Assembly (NCBI RefSeq): GCF_025244725.1
Contig: NZ_CP104203.1
Coordinates: forward strand, 2,480,001 to 2,544,000
Length of the DNA: 64,000 bases
Reading direction: 5' to 3'
Origin: Chryseobacterium oranimense
GTDB lineage: Bacteria > Bacteroidota > Bacteroidia > Flavobacteriales > Weeksellaceae
Every line of letters starts with the position of its first letter. Position 1 is the first letter of the stretch. Below are positions 1-8,437 of the stretch, piece by piece. Both the position numbers and the translations under genes were made by a program. Below the pieces are notes generated by a model, which saw only the letters and a list, made by a program, of their open reading frames with translations, searched no databases and was not told where the DNA came from.

Positions 1-292
1 AAAGACATTCCCAGCCTTTTTCCCAATAATCTATAACTTCCTGTTTGGTTTTAAAAGTATTCACAAATTCATCATCCCTGTTTCGCCAGGGCTTTTCACC
101 ATCTTCTGTTAAAAAGTTGGTCCATCTGGAAAGCATATTTCCTGCAATATGCTTAACAATTACTGCGATGGAATTACTTTCATCATTGTACTGCCAAAAG
201 ATCTGCTCATCAGAAAGCTGCCCGAAGGATTTGTCTCCGAGAGACTTATAATACTTGAAACGGTTGACAAAAAGTTCTTTCATATTTTTCAT
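1..292 (-). CDS. DinB-like / DUF1572 family protein (partial, C-terminus outside window)
   Basis: The minus-strand reading frame opens with MKNMKELF at 292 and stays open to the window edge. An alternative ATG lies at 283. The visible part includes a QLSDEQIFWQ segment and an AVIVKHIAGNM segment; the His of VKHIAGN is the kind of metal ligand expected in DinB/YfiT-like four-helix proteins. I recognise the family (DUF1572, DinB-like) by these N-terminal features. Bacterial members are putative metal-dependent, thiol-linked enzymes with mostly unknown substrates. The C-terminal half, with the remaining His ligands, is not visible. Confidence 0.7.
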   Translation of the reverse strand, partial: MKNMKELFVNRFKYYKSLGDKSFGQLSDEQIFWQYNDESNSIAVIVKHIAGNMLSRWTNFLTEDGEKPWRNRDDEFVNTFKTKQEVIDYWEKGWECL

Positions 293-378
293 TTTGTACA
301 ACTAAAATTAAAGTTATTTTAACAACAAAACCACTTCTTTCGAAATGGTTCTGTCTATATAGTTTATTATTAAAAAGC

Positions 379-2487
379 TTAATCCCTGTTTTTAACAACA
401 ATCCATCCTGAGTATTTGATAGGTGTGCTCAGTTTATCATTTTCATTCCAGCTTACGGAATACCAATAGTTTCCTGTAGGTACTTTCACGCCGCCTCTGC
501 TGGTTCCTTCCCATTTATAACCGCTAAATTTATCCATCTGGAAGATCATGTTGCCATAGCGGTCAAAAATATTCATGACAAAGTTTTTCTTATTGGCCAA
601 TGCAGAATAATCAATAAAATCATTGTAGCCGTCACCATTTGGAGTGATTACATTCACCAGATTAGGAACCACAATACTGATTTCTATAGGATCACAATCA
701 TAAGAATCTTTTACAAATACCATAGCATCTCCTCTTTTGACATTATTGAATTCATTGGAATCCTGCCAGTTGATATTATCCATAGAATATTTATAAGGTG
801 GCGTACCTCCTATTACAAATACAGTAACGGTAGTGTTTGAAATTTCGATACTGGACACAACAGGCTGTTCGGAAGGATACACTTTTACATTCTGAACTAC
901 AGTACAGTCTCCTGTTTTAAGTTTTACCCAATAAGTTCCTACTCCTACATTTGTGATAGTCTGGGTTGTAGCTCCTGTACTCCACTCATAGGCATTAAAT
1001 CCAGGTCCGGCATCCAGAGTTGTTCTGTCTTCCACACAGATAATTTTATCCTTAAGAACAGTGGAATAAACCGGAGGAATAACCACGAGTGTAATTTTAG
1101 CAATATTATAACATCCCTGAGCATTGGAAACCCTTACATATACTACACCGTCAGGAGCCGTATAAGGTGAAGGCGTTACAATTTCATTGGTTTGATTGAC
1201 CGCATCTGCCACTGAAGGATAATATTTCTTCCCTGCCCCTGTTTGTGTGGTGACAGACGCTACCGTAAGATTAAAAGATCCTAAAGAAGGAGTCCCGTCA
1301 ATAGCACAGGATCTTAATATAGCATCAGTTACGACAACAACTGGATGAAATTTCAGTGTAATTTGTGCAACAGCGGTACATCCGAATGTAGAAATCACTT
1401 TTACATAAATCGTTGCTTCGGCAGAAGTAAATGCCGATGGATTTGTAATTTCATTGATGCCTGCATTCAGATCTGAAAGTGTGTTATAATATTTCTTGGT
1501 TACCGTTGGATCTGCAATAACATCTGCTGTTGTCAGGTCAAATATTGCCGTTCCTGCATTATTGTTGTTACATTGGGTCAGTATTGCATTTTTTGCGGTG
1601 ATCTTACCATCTCTGAATTTAAATGTTCCGATCTGTTTACATTGATTGAGCGGACTGTTTGGATTGGTCGGATCGGTATAGCTGATACTGAAATAATAAA
1701 TAGAAGTTGTATTTACGGTTGTAGGAACAGTGATCGCATTATTTCCTGTCAATGCATCATTCTGGCTCATATGATAGCTTACACTGAAATGAAGATTCCC
1801 GTTTAAGATTCCTGCAGAAAGGGTAGAAAAATCAAATACAGCAGGATTTGTACAGATAATCACCTCTTTCGGATCTGCCGGATTAGCAGCAGGAACTCCC
1901 GGCGGGATAAAGGGGTACGGCTGTAAAGCAGGATCTGTAAACGGAGAAGCTAATGTTGCAGTTCCGCCCCATGTTAAAGAAAATGGTGCCGTTGTGCTGC
2001 TGGTACTGCTCACCCAGTTGTCAATAAACAAATAATAGGTTTGTCCGGGTAAAACATCCATGTACTTACAATAAGGGGTAAGTGAACCTCCCAAAGCATT
2101 GGTTATCGTACTGGTCATATTTAATCCTGTAGCAGGTCCGGGGCCTATAACCGTTGCAGCATTGCAGCGTATAGGTGATCCTAAAGCTCCACAGTTTACA
2201 TTAGGCCCGAAAATGGCCCAGTCATAGTCGGCATCCGGATTATTCGGAACCAGATCGAAGGTAAGCGTGCCTCCGGTAGCGATTGTAATTTTATACCATA
2301 TCGAATTATGCTCACCGGTTGCATCAATGCAGCTCCCTGAATTGACAAGCTCTTTGATGTTACCATATCCGGTAGGACTATAAGTAATATTGGAGTTTCC
2401 ACAGACTGCAAGAGCTGTCGCACAATCTGCCTGTGCAAAAAATATCTGGGAAATACCGAAAAAAATAAGAAGTAAAAGTTTTTTCAT
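379..2487 (-). CDS. Secreted T9SS type B sorting-domain (gliding-motility-associated C-terminal) protein
   Basis: This is a 702-aa secreted protein. It starts with a signal peptide (MKKLLLLIFFG...FFAQA). Residues about 20-180 form a lectin/PPC-like beta domain with several Cys. The middle contains about three repeated beta-sandwich units with similar pattern (ITLKFHPVVVVTD, ITLVVIPPVY). It ends with the CHU_C/type B T9SS signal, containing TPNGDGYNDF, then FDRYGNMIFQ and PTGNYWYSV. The domain predicts export through the type IX secretion system and surface retention or release. The adhesive or binding role is inferred only. A promoter-like element lies upstream at 2555-2584. Confidence 0.9.
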   Translation of the reverse strand: MKKLLLLIFFGISQIFFAQADCATALAVCGNSNITYSPTGYGNIKELVNSGSCIDATGEHNSIWYKITIATGGTLTFDLVPNNPDADYDWAIFGPNVNCGALGSPIRCNAATVIGPGPATGLNMTSTITNALGGSLTPYCKYMDVLPGQTYYLFIDNWVSSTSSTTAPFSLTWGGTATLASPFTDPALQPYPFIPPGVPAANPADPKEVIICTNPAVFDFSTLSAGILNGNLHFSVSYHMSQNDALTGNNAITVPTTVNTTSIYYFSISYTDPTNPNSPLNQCKQIGTFKFRDGKITAKNAILTQCNNNNAGTAIFDLTTADVIADPTVTKKYYNTLSDLNAGINEITNPSAFTSAEATIYVKVISTFGCTAVAQITLKFHPVVVVTDAILRSCAIDGTPSLGSFNLTVASVTTQTGAGKKYYPSVADAVNQTNEIVTPSPYTAPDGVVYVRVSNAQGCYNIAKITLVVIPPVYSTVLKDKIICVEDRTTLDAGPGFNAYEWSTGATTQTITNVGVGTYWVKLKTGDCTVVQNVKVYPSEQPVVSSIEISNTTVTVFVIGGTPPYKYSMDNINWQDSNEFNNVKRGDAMVFVKDSYDCDPIEISIVVPNLVNVITPNGDGYNDFIDYSALANKKNFVMNIFDRYGNMIFQMDKFSGYKWEGTSRGGVKVPTGNYWYSVSWNENDKLSTPIKYSGWIVVKNRD

Positions 2488-2554
2488 AGATATATAGTTT
2501 TTAGTAAATGATTCTAAAAATCACATGGTACGTGCTGATTTACAACACGTACAT

Positions 2555-2584
2555 CAAATATACCTATAATTTAATCACAAACAA
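2555..2584 (-). promoter_or_regulatory. Bacteroidetes-type promoter for the T9SS cargo gene
   Basis: On the minus strand a -33 TTG (2584-2582) is followed after 19 nt by TATATTTG (2562-2555), matching TTG-N17-20-TAnnTTTG. Transcription would begin about 60 nt upstream of the start codon at 2487. Confidence 0.6.
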
Positions 2585-2657
2585 TAGAATTTTAAAAATA
2601 TTGAATTATTATAAATAAAAACACACAATAATTATGATATCCAACGATAAACAACAA

Positions 2658-3455
2658 CTATTTTATACTTGTAATATTTCCGCACAGGTTTTCCAGATGA
2701 AAAATTTTATGAAAAGGACTCTTCACTTCCTGCAGGTGTTCTTTATCCTGAATGAAGGTATATCTGGATGCAATGGAATTCATATCGGATACAATCACCA
2801 GCCAGCATTCATCCACGGAAGTATCATAGTAAGGGAATTTTTCATTTTTCTTATCGATAAGCTCAAGGATTTTTTCAGAACAAAGCTCATCGAAAAGATT
2901 CATGCTGTATTCATGGGTAATAAAAACATTCCTTCGGTGAAAAGATTTTCTCATCCCTTTTACACAGCCCACAGGCTTATTTTTTTTGATGCTTTTATAA
3001 ATACTCAGGATATTTTCCTCCTGCTGTTCTATATTGTCAAATTTAATATTAGGATAAAATTCTAAAAAATAAACACCACGATACTTCGCGGTGTCTTCCT
3101 GTTCTAATAATATTTCTGCCTGGCGGAACATTTTATTTAAAGTGCTTTCCACCTTTTTCATTTCCAGATGGTTGATCACTTCGGTCAGTTCTATGCCAAT
3201 TTTCTTGTCGTTGAATTTTGCGATAAAGTCAGGACTTTCGCAGGTAAGGTCTTCAAATTTCACTTCGGGGAAATGGTGCATGAATGAATTAAGCAGCAAA
3301 ATCTCAGATTTCTTTCTATACTTCTCGCGGTCATGAAGCAGGGATTCGTCTATTTTACGGTGATACTTCTCCATCGGCTTTTTTTTCAAATGCCGGTTCA
3401 TATAGTATAGGCTCAGATTCTTTATTAAATCTTCATCAGAAAATGTCTTTTTCAT
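2658..3455 (-). CDS. Hypothetical protein with a possible PD-(D/E)xK-like core
   Basis: This is a 265-aa protein that I do not recognise by name. The first 60 residues are basic and helical. Around residues 75-95 there is PDFIAKFNDKKIGIELTEV, which resembles the beta-hairpin core of restriction-endonuclease-like folds (PD...IE), but the usual ExK is ExT, so catalysis is doubtful. No signal peptide or membrane segment is visible. It stands alone between the T9SS cargo gene and the phosphorylase gene, which is divergent. A sugar- or DNA-related role cannot be assigned. Confidence 0.55.
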   Translation of the reverse strand: MKKTFSDEDLIKNLSLYYMNRHLKKKPMEKYHRKIDESLLHDREKYRKKSEILLLNSFMHHFPEVKFEDLTCESPDFIAKFNDKKIGIELTEVINHLEMKKVESTLNKMFRQAEILLEQEDTAKYRGVYFLEFYPNIKFDNIEQQEENILSIYKSIKKNKPVGCVKGMRKSFHRRNVFITHEYSMNLFDELCSEKILELIDKKNEKFPYYDTSVDECWLVIVSDMNSIASRYTFIQDKEHLQEVKSPFHKIFHLENLCGNITSIK

Positions 3456-3660
3456 AGGTAATTTTTTTTAAGTAACCATGGAGCGCATGCCGCATTGACT
3501 TTCACCGTTAGAAGTTTTTGATTTTCAAAAAATTACATAATAAAGGTAAGTAAAAAAACTATTCACAGGATACTTTTAAATTAATTTATCAAATAATTAA
3601 TGTAAAGTTTATTTTCATAATCAATACCTTTAGCGTTCAAATTATAAAACTGTGATTTAT

Positions 3661-5316
3661 ATGGATTTTAAAAACTTTAAAATACCTTACAACGTTAATC
3701 CACAATATTCTAAAAAAACCGTCTATTTTTCGATGGAATTTGCCATTGAACAGGTTTTAAAAATATATTCGGGAGGCTTGGGATTCCTTGCAGGATCTCA
3801 TATGAGAAGTGCATATAACCTGAAACAGGACCTTATCGGGATCGGAATTCTATGGAAATTCGGTTATTATGATCAGGCAAGAAACCATGACCAGACCCTT
3901 CAGCCGGTATGGACGAGAAAAATGTACAGCTTCCTTGAAGATACGGGAATAAAATTCCAGATCGAAATCCACAGTGCTCCGGTATGGGTAAAAGTATGGT
4001 ACCTTGACCCTGAAATTTTCAATACGGCACCAATGTTTTTTCTTTCCACGGATGTTCCGGAAAACGACCATGTTTCCAAAACGATCTGCCACAAGCTTTA
4101 TGATGCCAATGAGTCTACAAAGCTGGCCCAGTATATTTTATTAGGAAAGGGAGGTGCGAAATTATTGGACGAAATGAACGCAGAAAGGGATGTATACCAC
4201 CTGAATGAGGCACATGGCCTTCCCGCAGCATTTTACCTTCTGAAAAAGTACAATGGTGACCTGAACAGAGTAAAAGAAAAACTGGTTTTCACCACCCATA
4301 CTCCGGAAGAAGCAGGAAATGAAAAGCATAATCTGAAACTGTGCTACGATATGTCTTATTTCTCAGGCTTCAGCATGGAAGACGTGAAAAGCATTGAAGG
4401 ATCGGATGACGACCGTTTCAATCACTCGTTATGTGCTTTGAAAATGGCTCGGATAGCAAATGGTGTATCTAAGCTGCACGGTGTAGTGTCAAGGGCTATG
4501 TGGAGCAAGTATCCGGGAATCTGCGAAATCACTTCCATCACCAATGCCCAGGAATTTAAATATTGGGCGGATAAGCCTCTGTACAATGCCAAAGACGAAA
4601 ATGACGAAACCGTCTTCGATTACCGCAAAAAGCATTTAAAGAAAAGACTATTCACAATTGTTGCAGACCAGACCGGAAATCTGTTCAACCCAAATATCTT
4701 TACTATTGTCTGGGCAAGAAGATTTGCCGGATACAAGCGGGCAGACTTACTGCTTCATGACAAGGAAAGATTCTACAAATTACTGAATAATCCAAAATAT
4801 CCGGTGCAGATTATCTGGTCAGGAAAGCCTTATCCGATGGACTACTCTGCTATTTCTACCTTCAACACACTGGTGGAAGAAAGCAAGAATCATAAAAATA
4901 TGGCCGTTCTTACCGGTTACGAGCTTTCTTTGAGTAAATCCCTGAAACAGGGTTCGGATCTGTGGCTTAACAATCCAAGGGTACCGAGAGAAGCTTCGGG
5001 AACTTCGGGAATGACGGCTGCCATGAACGGATCTGTTAATCTTTCTACCGATGACGGATGGATTCCTGAATTTGCCAAACCGGGAGAAAATTCATTCGTT
5101 GTTCCAAAAGCAGATTATATGAACATGAGCATATACGAACAGGATACTTATGATCTGAATAAACTGTACGAAATTCTTGAAAACGAAATTCTCCCTACCT
5201 ACTATGACCATCCTGACCGATGGAGAAAAATCCAGTATACCGCTATGGATGATGTTCAGGAACAGTTCAACAGTGATAGAATGGCAGATGAATATTATAA
5301 AGTTCTCTACAAATAA
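3661..5316 (+). CDS. Alpha-glucan phosphorylase (GT35)-like protein lacking the PLP lysine
   Basis: The protein has 551 aa from the ATG at 3661; an in-frame GTG at 3652 is also possible. It begins with a GT35-like segment (VYFSMEF, YSGGLGFLAGS) and contains FAGYKRADLLL, IWSGKPYPMD and PREASGTSGM, all typical of the short alpha-glucan phosphorylase (GlgP) family. These enzymes phosphorolyse alpha-1,4-glucans to glucose 1-phosphate using PLP bound to a Lys in EASGTxxMK. Here that position is Thr (codon ACG at 5014-5016, about residue 452) while the neighbouring E, S, G and T remain. The protein may therefore be a non-phosphorylase glucan enzyme or glycan binder. It is also shorter than classical GlgP, which has over 800 aa. 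Confidence 0.8.
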   Translation: MDFKNFKIPYNVNPQYSKKTVYFSMEFAIEQVLKIYSGGLGFLAGSHMRSAYNLKQDLIGIGILWKFGYYDQARNHDQTLQPVWTRKMYSFLEDTGIKFQIEIHSAPVWVKVWYLDPEIFNTAPMFFLSTDVPENDHVSKTICHKLYDANESTKLAQYILLGKGGAKLLDEMNAERDVYHLNEAHGLPAAFYLLKKYNGDLNRVKEKLVFTTHTPEEAGNEKHNLKLCYDMSYFSGFSMEDVKSIEGSDDDRFNHSLCALKMARIANGVSKLHGVVSRAMWSKYPGICEITSITNAQEFKYWADKPLYNAKDENDETVFDYRKKHLKKRLFTIVADQTGNLFNPNIFTIVWARRFAGYKRADLLLHDKERFYKLLNNPKYPVQIIWSGKPYPMDYSAISTFNTLVEESKNHKNMAVLTGYELSLSKSLKQGSDLWLNNPRVPREASGTSGMTAAMNGSVNLSTDDGWIPEFAKPGENSFVVPKADYMNMSIYEQDTYDLNKLYEILENEILPTYYDHPDRWRKIQYTAMDDVQEQFNSDRMADEYYKVLYK

Positions 5317-5333
5317 AATAGGCATTGCTGTAA

Positions 5334-5368
5334 TAAAAAAATCCGTGAAAATTTTCACGGATTTTTTA
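5334..5368. terminator. Bidirectional intrinsic terminator
   Basis: Nearly perfect inverted repeat AATCCGTGAAAA / TTTTCACGGATT flanked by A-runs and T-runs. It lies between the convergent phosphorylase gene (+) and the small DUF6496 gene (-), so it can serve both. Confidence 0.85.
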
Positions 5369-5375
5369 TTTTAAT

Positions 5376-5561
5376 CTAATCCTTTTTTTTCTTTGGTACC
5401 TTCAGCCCTTTTTCTCTGGCTTCGGAAATACCTATGGCTACTGCCTGTTTTTTACTGGTCACTTTTTTTCCTGAAGAGGATTTCAGTTTACCCTCTTTAA
5501 ATTCGTGCATGACCTTTCCTACTTTGTCCTGAGCTTTTTCTGAATATTTAGTCTTGCTCAT
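5376..5561 (-). CDS. DUF6496 small basic protein
   Basis: This is a 61-aa, Lys-rich protein (SKTKYSEKAQDKVGKVMHEF at the N-terminus, ending in KVPKKKKD). The pattern of a conserved KAQxKVxKVMxEFK N-terminus, a GKxVTSxKQAxAIGISEAR middle and a lysine tail is the DUF6496 family, widespread in Bacteroidetes and Proteobacteria. The function is unknown; its charge suggests nucleic-acid binding, which is inference. It lies 11 bp downstream of the 157-aa gene on the same strand, so the two are probably co-transcribed. Confidence 0.85.
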   Translation of the reverse strand: MSKTKYSEKAQDKVGKVMHEFKEGKLKSSSGKKVTSKKQAVAIGISEAREKGLKVPKKKKD

Positions 5562-5572
5562 GATAAAAATTT

Positions 5573-6046
5573 TTAAGATTTTGGCAGGGATACCCCTAGT
5601 TCATATACTTCAGCATGCTTCAAATATTTTGAGCGTTCTCTGGAAGTTACCGATTCGAAATGATCGTTCTTGATCACAATGATCGGATCTTCTATATTTT
5701 CTATTTCAAAATTGGCAAAATATCTTTCGTCCGGGCTGGTTTTGTCATTTTTAGCCTTTATTCTCTGTAGTTCATCTGCGTATTTCCTGAATCCGGGATC
5801 AGAAGAATGGATAAATTTATATTCGTCGCCGGCATATACATAATAATGGAGATGTTTCTCAATCAACCCGGCTTCATTAGTAATCTGCGGGTTATCATTT
5901 CCATCTTTAAAACCTACTTCAACCAAAGTTCCCCCTTTTTTGTTTGCACATTCTTCCGCATCCTTGAAACTTGAAAATCCAGTATAAACAATCTGATCAG
6001 CTAAAACATAGCGGTTCAGTTTCTGATTGTATGCATTCGTTTCCAT
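5573..6046 (-). CDS. Hypothetical protein
   Basis: This is a 157-aa soluble protein with no signal peptide or membrane segment. It contains a central HLHYYVYAGDEYKF segment and a run of acidic and lysine-rich helices. I do not recognise a family. It is upstream of and probably in one transcript with the DUF6496 gene. Divergent transcription from the DPP IV promoter region begins about 100 bp away. Confidence 0.7.
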   Translation of the reverse strand: METNAYNQKLNRYVLADQIVYTGFSSFKDAEECANKKGGTLVEVGFKDGNDNPQITNEAGLIEKHLHYYVYAGDEYKFIHSSDPGFRKYADELQRIKAKNDKTSPDERYFANFEIENIEDPIIVIKNDHFESVTSRERSKYLKHAEVYELGVSLPKS

Positions 6047-6118
6047 AATTATTATTTTAATTTGATATACAGTTATATATTCAATTTTTTTGCCAAAACC
6101 TGCAGAAAAAAAGCTTTT

Positions 6119-6147
6119 TTGTCCATTTAATAAAATTATTATCTTTG
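6119..6147 (+). promoter_or_regulatory. Bacteroidetes-type promoter for the dipeptidyl peptidase gene
   Basis: TTG at 6119-6121, 18-nt spacer, TATCTTTG at 6140-6147. This is a full match to TTG-N17-20-TAnnTTTG, 19 nt before the start codon at 6167, giving a very short leader. Confidence 0.75.
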
Positions 6148-6166
6148 AGATCCATTAATATTAGAA

Positions 6167-8296
6167 ATGAAAAAACTACTCTTAACTCTTACTGTGGCTG
6201 TAGCATTCCATAATGTATCTGCGCAGGAAATTACTTTAGATAAAATATATTCAGGATATTACCGCGGAAAAGGCATTGCAGGGATTACATCCATGAAAAA
6301 CGGAGAAAATTACCTGGTCATTGAGCCGGCCGGAATTGCCAAATATTCTTACAAAACTTCACAAAAAGAAGGAAACATTGTGGATGGTAAGTTTGAAAGC
6401 TATGAATTTTCTGATGATGAGTCGAAAATTCTTCTTTTAACTGAAAGACAACCTATTTACAGACGTTCTTTTCTTGGAAAGTTTGATGTAAAAGATCTGA
6501 AATCGGGTAAAACAATCAGTCTGAATGAAGGTAAAACAGTTCAGGAGCCCAGATTTTCTCCTGATGCCACGAAAGTAGCATTTATCTCTGAAAATAATTT
6601 ATTCTACCAGGATCTGAGCACCGGAAAAATTACCCAGATTACCAATGATGGCAAGAAGAATTCCATTATTAACGGGCTTGCAGACTGGGTATATGAAGAG
6701 GAATTCGGGCATGCAAGACAATATGAATGGACAAAAAACTCGGATGCCATCGTATTTGTAAAATCTGATGAAAGCCAGGTTCCGGAAATCTATATCCCGA
6801 TCTATGGGAAAACGCTTTATCCGAAAGAAATGCGCTATAAATATCCGAAGGCAGGAGAAAAAAACTCTATCGTTTCCGCTCAGTTGTACCGTCTTGATAC
6901 AGGAAAAACAATGCCGATCAACCTAAGTTCTTTCAAAAACTATTACATCCCGAATGTGATCCAGACGGCCAAACCAGACGAAATGGTTCTGGTGACTTCT
7001 GAAAGAATTCAGAATGCTTCTGATATTTTAAAGGTAAATACTAAAACCGGAGCCGTTCAGAAACTATTCACAGAAACAGATGACAAATGGATAGATACGG
7101 ACAGCCCTACCCTGGAATTCCTTGAAGATGATTCTTTCCTGTGGGCTTCTGAAAGAGACGGAAACCGCCATCTGTACTGGTATGACAAAGACGGAAAACT
7201 TAAAAAGCAGATTACTAAAGGAAACTGGGAAGTAACGGATTATTACGGATTCAATCCGAAATCTAAGGAAATTTATGTTCAGACCACTGAAAAAGGAAGC
7301 ATCAACAAAGTTGTTTCCAAAGTAAATATTGAAAACGGAAAATCCCAGCTTATTTCTAATGCGGAAGGAAACAATTCTGCCAACTTCAGCAAAAACTACA
7401 ATTATTTCATTGAAACATCTTCTACCGCTGCAAGACCTTACACTTATGTTTTAAAAGACGGAAACGGTAAAACGGTAAAAGAGCTTCAGAACAATAACGA
7501 GCAGCTACAGAAATTAAAAGCCGATAATTTTGCAGATAAAGAATTCATCACCATTCCAAATGGCGCCGGTGACCAGATGAATGCATGGATCATGAAGCCT
7601 AAGAATTTTGATCCTAACAAGAAATATCCTTTATTCATGTTCCAGTATTCAGGACCTGGCTCTCAGCAGGTTGCAAATTCGTGGGACAATGGTAATGCTT
7701 TATGGTTTAATCATCTGGTACAGAAAGGGTATATTGTTGCCTGTGTGGACGGACGTGGAACAGGTTATAAAGGAGCTAAATTTAAGAAGGTTACCTACAT
7801 GAACATGGGTAAATATGAAATTGAAGATCAGATTACTGCAGCAAAATGGTTTGGAAACCAGTCTTATATTGACAAAACAAGAATCGGAATGTTCGGATGG
7901 AGCTACGGAGGGTATATGACCAGCCTGGCAATGACGAAAGGAGCAGATGTTTTCAAAGCCGGAATCGCTGTAGCACCGGTAACCAACTGGAGATATTATG
8001 ATTCGGTTTACACGGAAAGATTTATGAGAACCCCTCAGGAAAACGCTGACGGATATGATAAAAATTCTCCAACAGAATACGCCAATCTGTTGAAAGGTAA
8101 ATTCTTACTGATCCACGGAACCGCAGATGATAATGTACATTTCCAGAATTCTATGGAATTTTCCGAGGCTTTGATCCAAAACAAAAAACAGTTTGAATTT
8201 ATGGCTTATCCGGATAAAAACCACAGTATTTACGGTGGCCAGACAAGACCGCAGCTGTATCAGAAAATGACGGATTTTATTGTAGAGAATTTATAA
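6167..8296 (+). CDS. S9 family peptidase, dipeptidyl peptidase IV type
   Basis: This 709-aa protein has an N-terminal signal peptide (MKKLLLTLTVAVAFHNVSAQ), an eight-bladed DPP IV beta-propeller region (about residues 30-450) and a C-terminal alpha/beta-hydrolase domain. The catalytic triad is visible: Ser579 in GWSYGGY, Asp654 in GTADDNVH and His686 in DKNHSIYGG. The EE motif that binds the substrate N-terminus appears as YEEEFGHARQYEW. DPP IV cleaves X-Pro or X-Ala dipeptides from peptides in the periplasm. The next genes are POT transporters that take up di- and tripeptides, so the locus fits peptide scavenging. The length matches bacterial DPP IV. Confidence 0.93.
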   Translation: MKKLLLTLTVAVAFHNVSAQEITLDKIYSGYYRGKGIAGITSMKNGENYLVIEPAGIAKYSYKTSQKEGNIVDGKFESYEFSDDESKILLLTERQPIYRRSFLGKFDVKDLKSGKTISLNEGKTVQEPRFSPDATKVAFISENNLFYQDLSTGKITQITNDGKKNSIINGLADWVYEEEFGHARQYEWTKNSDAIVFVKSDESQVPEIYIPIYGKTLYPKEMRYKYPKAGEKNSIVSAQLYRLDTGKTMPINLSSFKNYYIPNVIQTAKPDEMVLVTSERIQNASDILKVNTKTGAVQKLFTETDDKWIDTDSPTLEFLEDDSFLWASERDGNRHLYWYDKDGKLKKQITKGNWEVTDYYGFNPKSKEIYVQTTEKGSINKVVSKVNIENGKSQLISNAEGNNSANFSKNYNYFIETSSTAARPYTYVLKDGNGKTVKELQNNNEQLQKLKADNFADKEFITIPNGAGDQMNAWIMKPKNFDPNKKYPLFMFQYSGPGSQQVANSWDNGNALWFNHLVQKGYIVACVDGRGTGYKGAKFKKVTYMNMGKYEIEDQITAAKWFGNQSYIDKTRIGMFGWSYGGYMTSLAMTKGADVFKAGIAVAPVTNWRYYDSVYTERFMRTPQENADGYDKNSPTEYANLLKGKFLLIHGTADDNVHFQNSMEFSEALIQNKKQFEFMAYPDKNHSIYGGQTRPQLYQKMTDFIVENL

Positions 8297-8318
8297 TTTC
8301 TTTTAAATAAACTTTCAG

Positions 8319-8345
8319 AACCTCTCAATCATTTTGAGAGGTTTT
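8319..8345 (+). terminator. Intrinsic terminator after the peptidase gene
   Basis: Hairpin AACCTCTCAA-TCATT-TTGAGAGGTT followed by a short T-rich tract, 22 bp after the DPP IV stop codon. Confidence 0.7.
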
Positions 8346-8437
8346 GCATTTATTTTATTAATCATTTTCATAAAATATTATTTATTTTATCAATTAAAAT
8401 TAAAAACCTATTTTTGGGAAATTTGAAAATTGATTAT

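Noticed and set aside
8414..8437. TTG starts for POT gene 1 and, similarly, at 10196, 20843 and 28341
   Set aside because: At 8414, 10196 and 20843 the TTG falls inside or next to the TAnnTTTG promoter box. At all four sites an ATG lies within about 30 nt downstream, at the conserved N-terminus.
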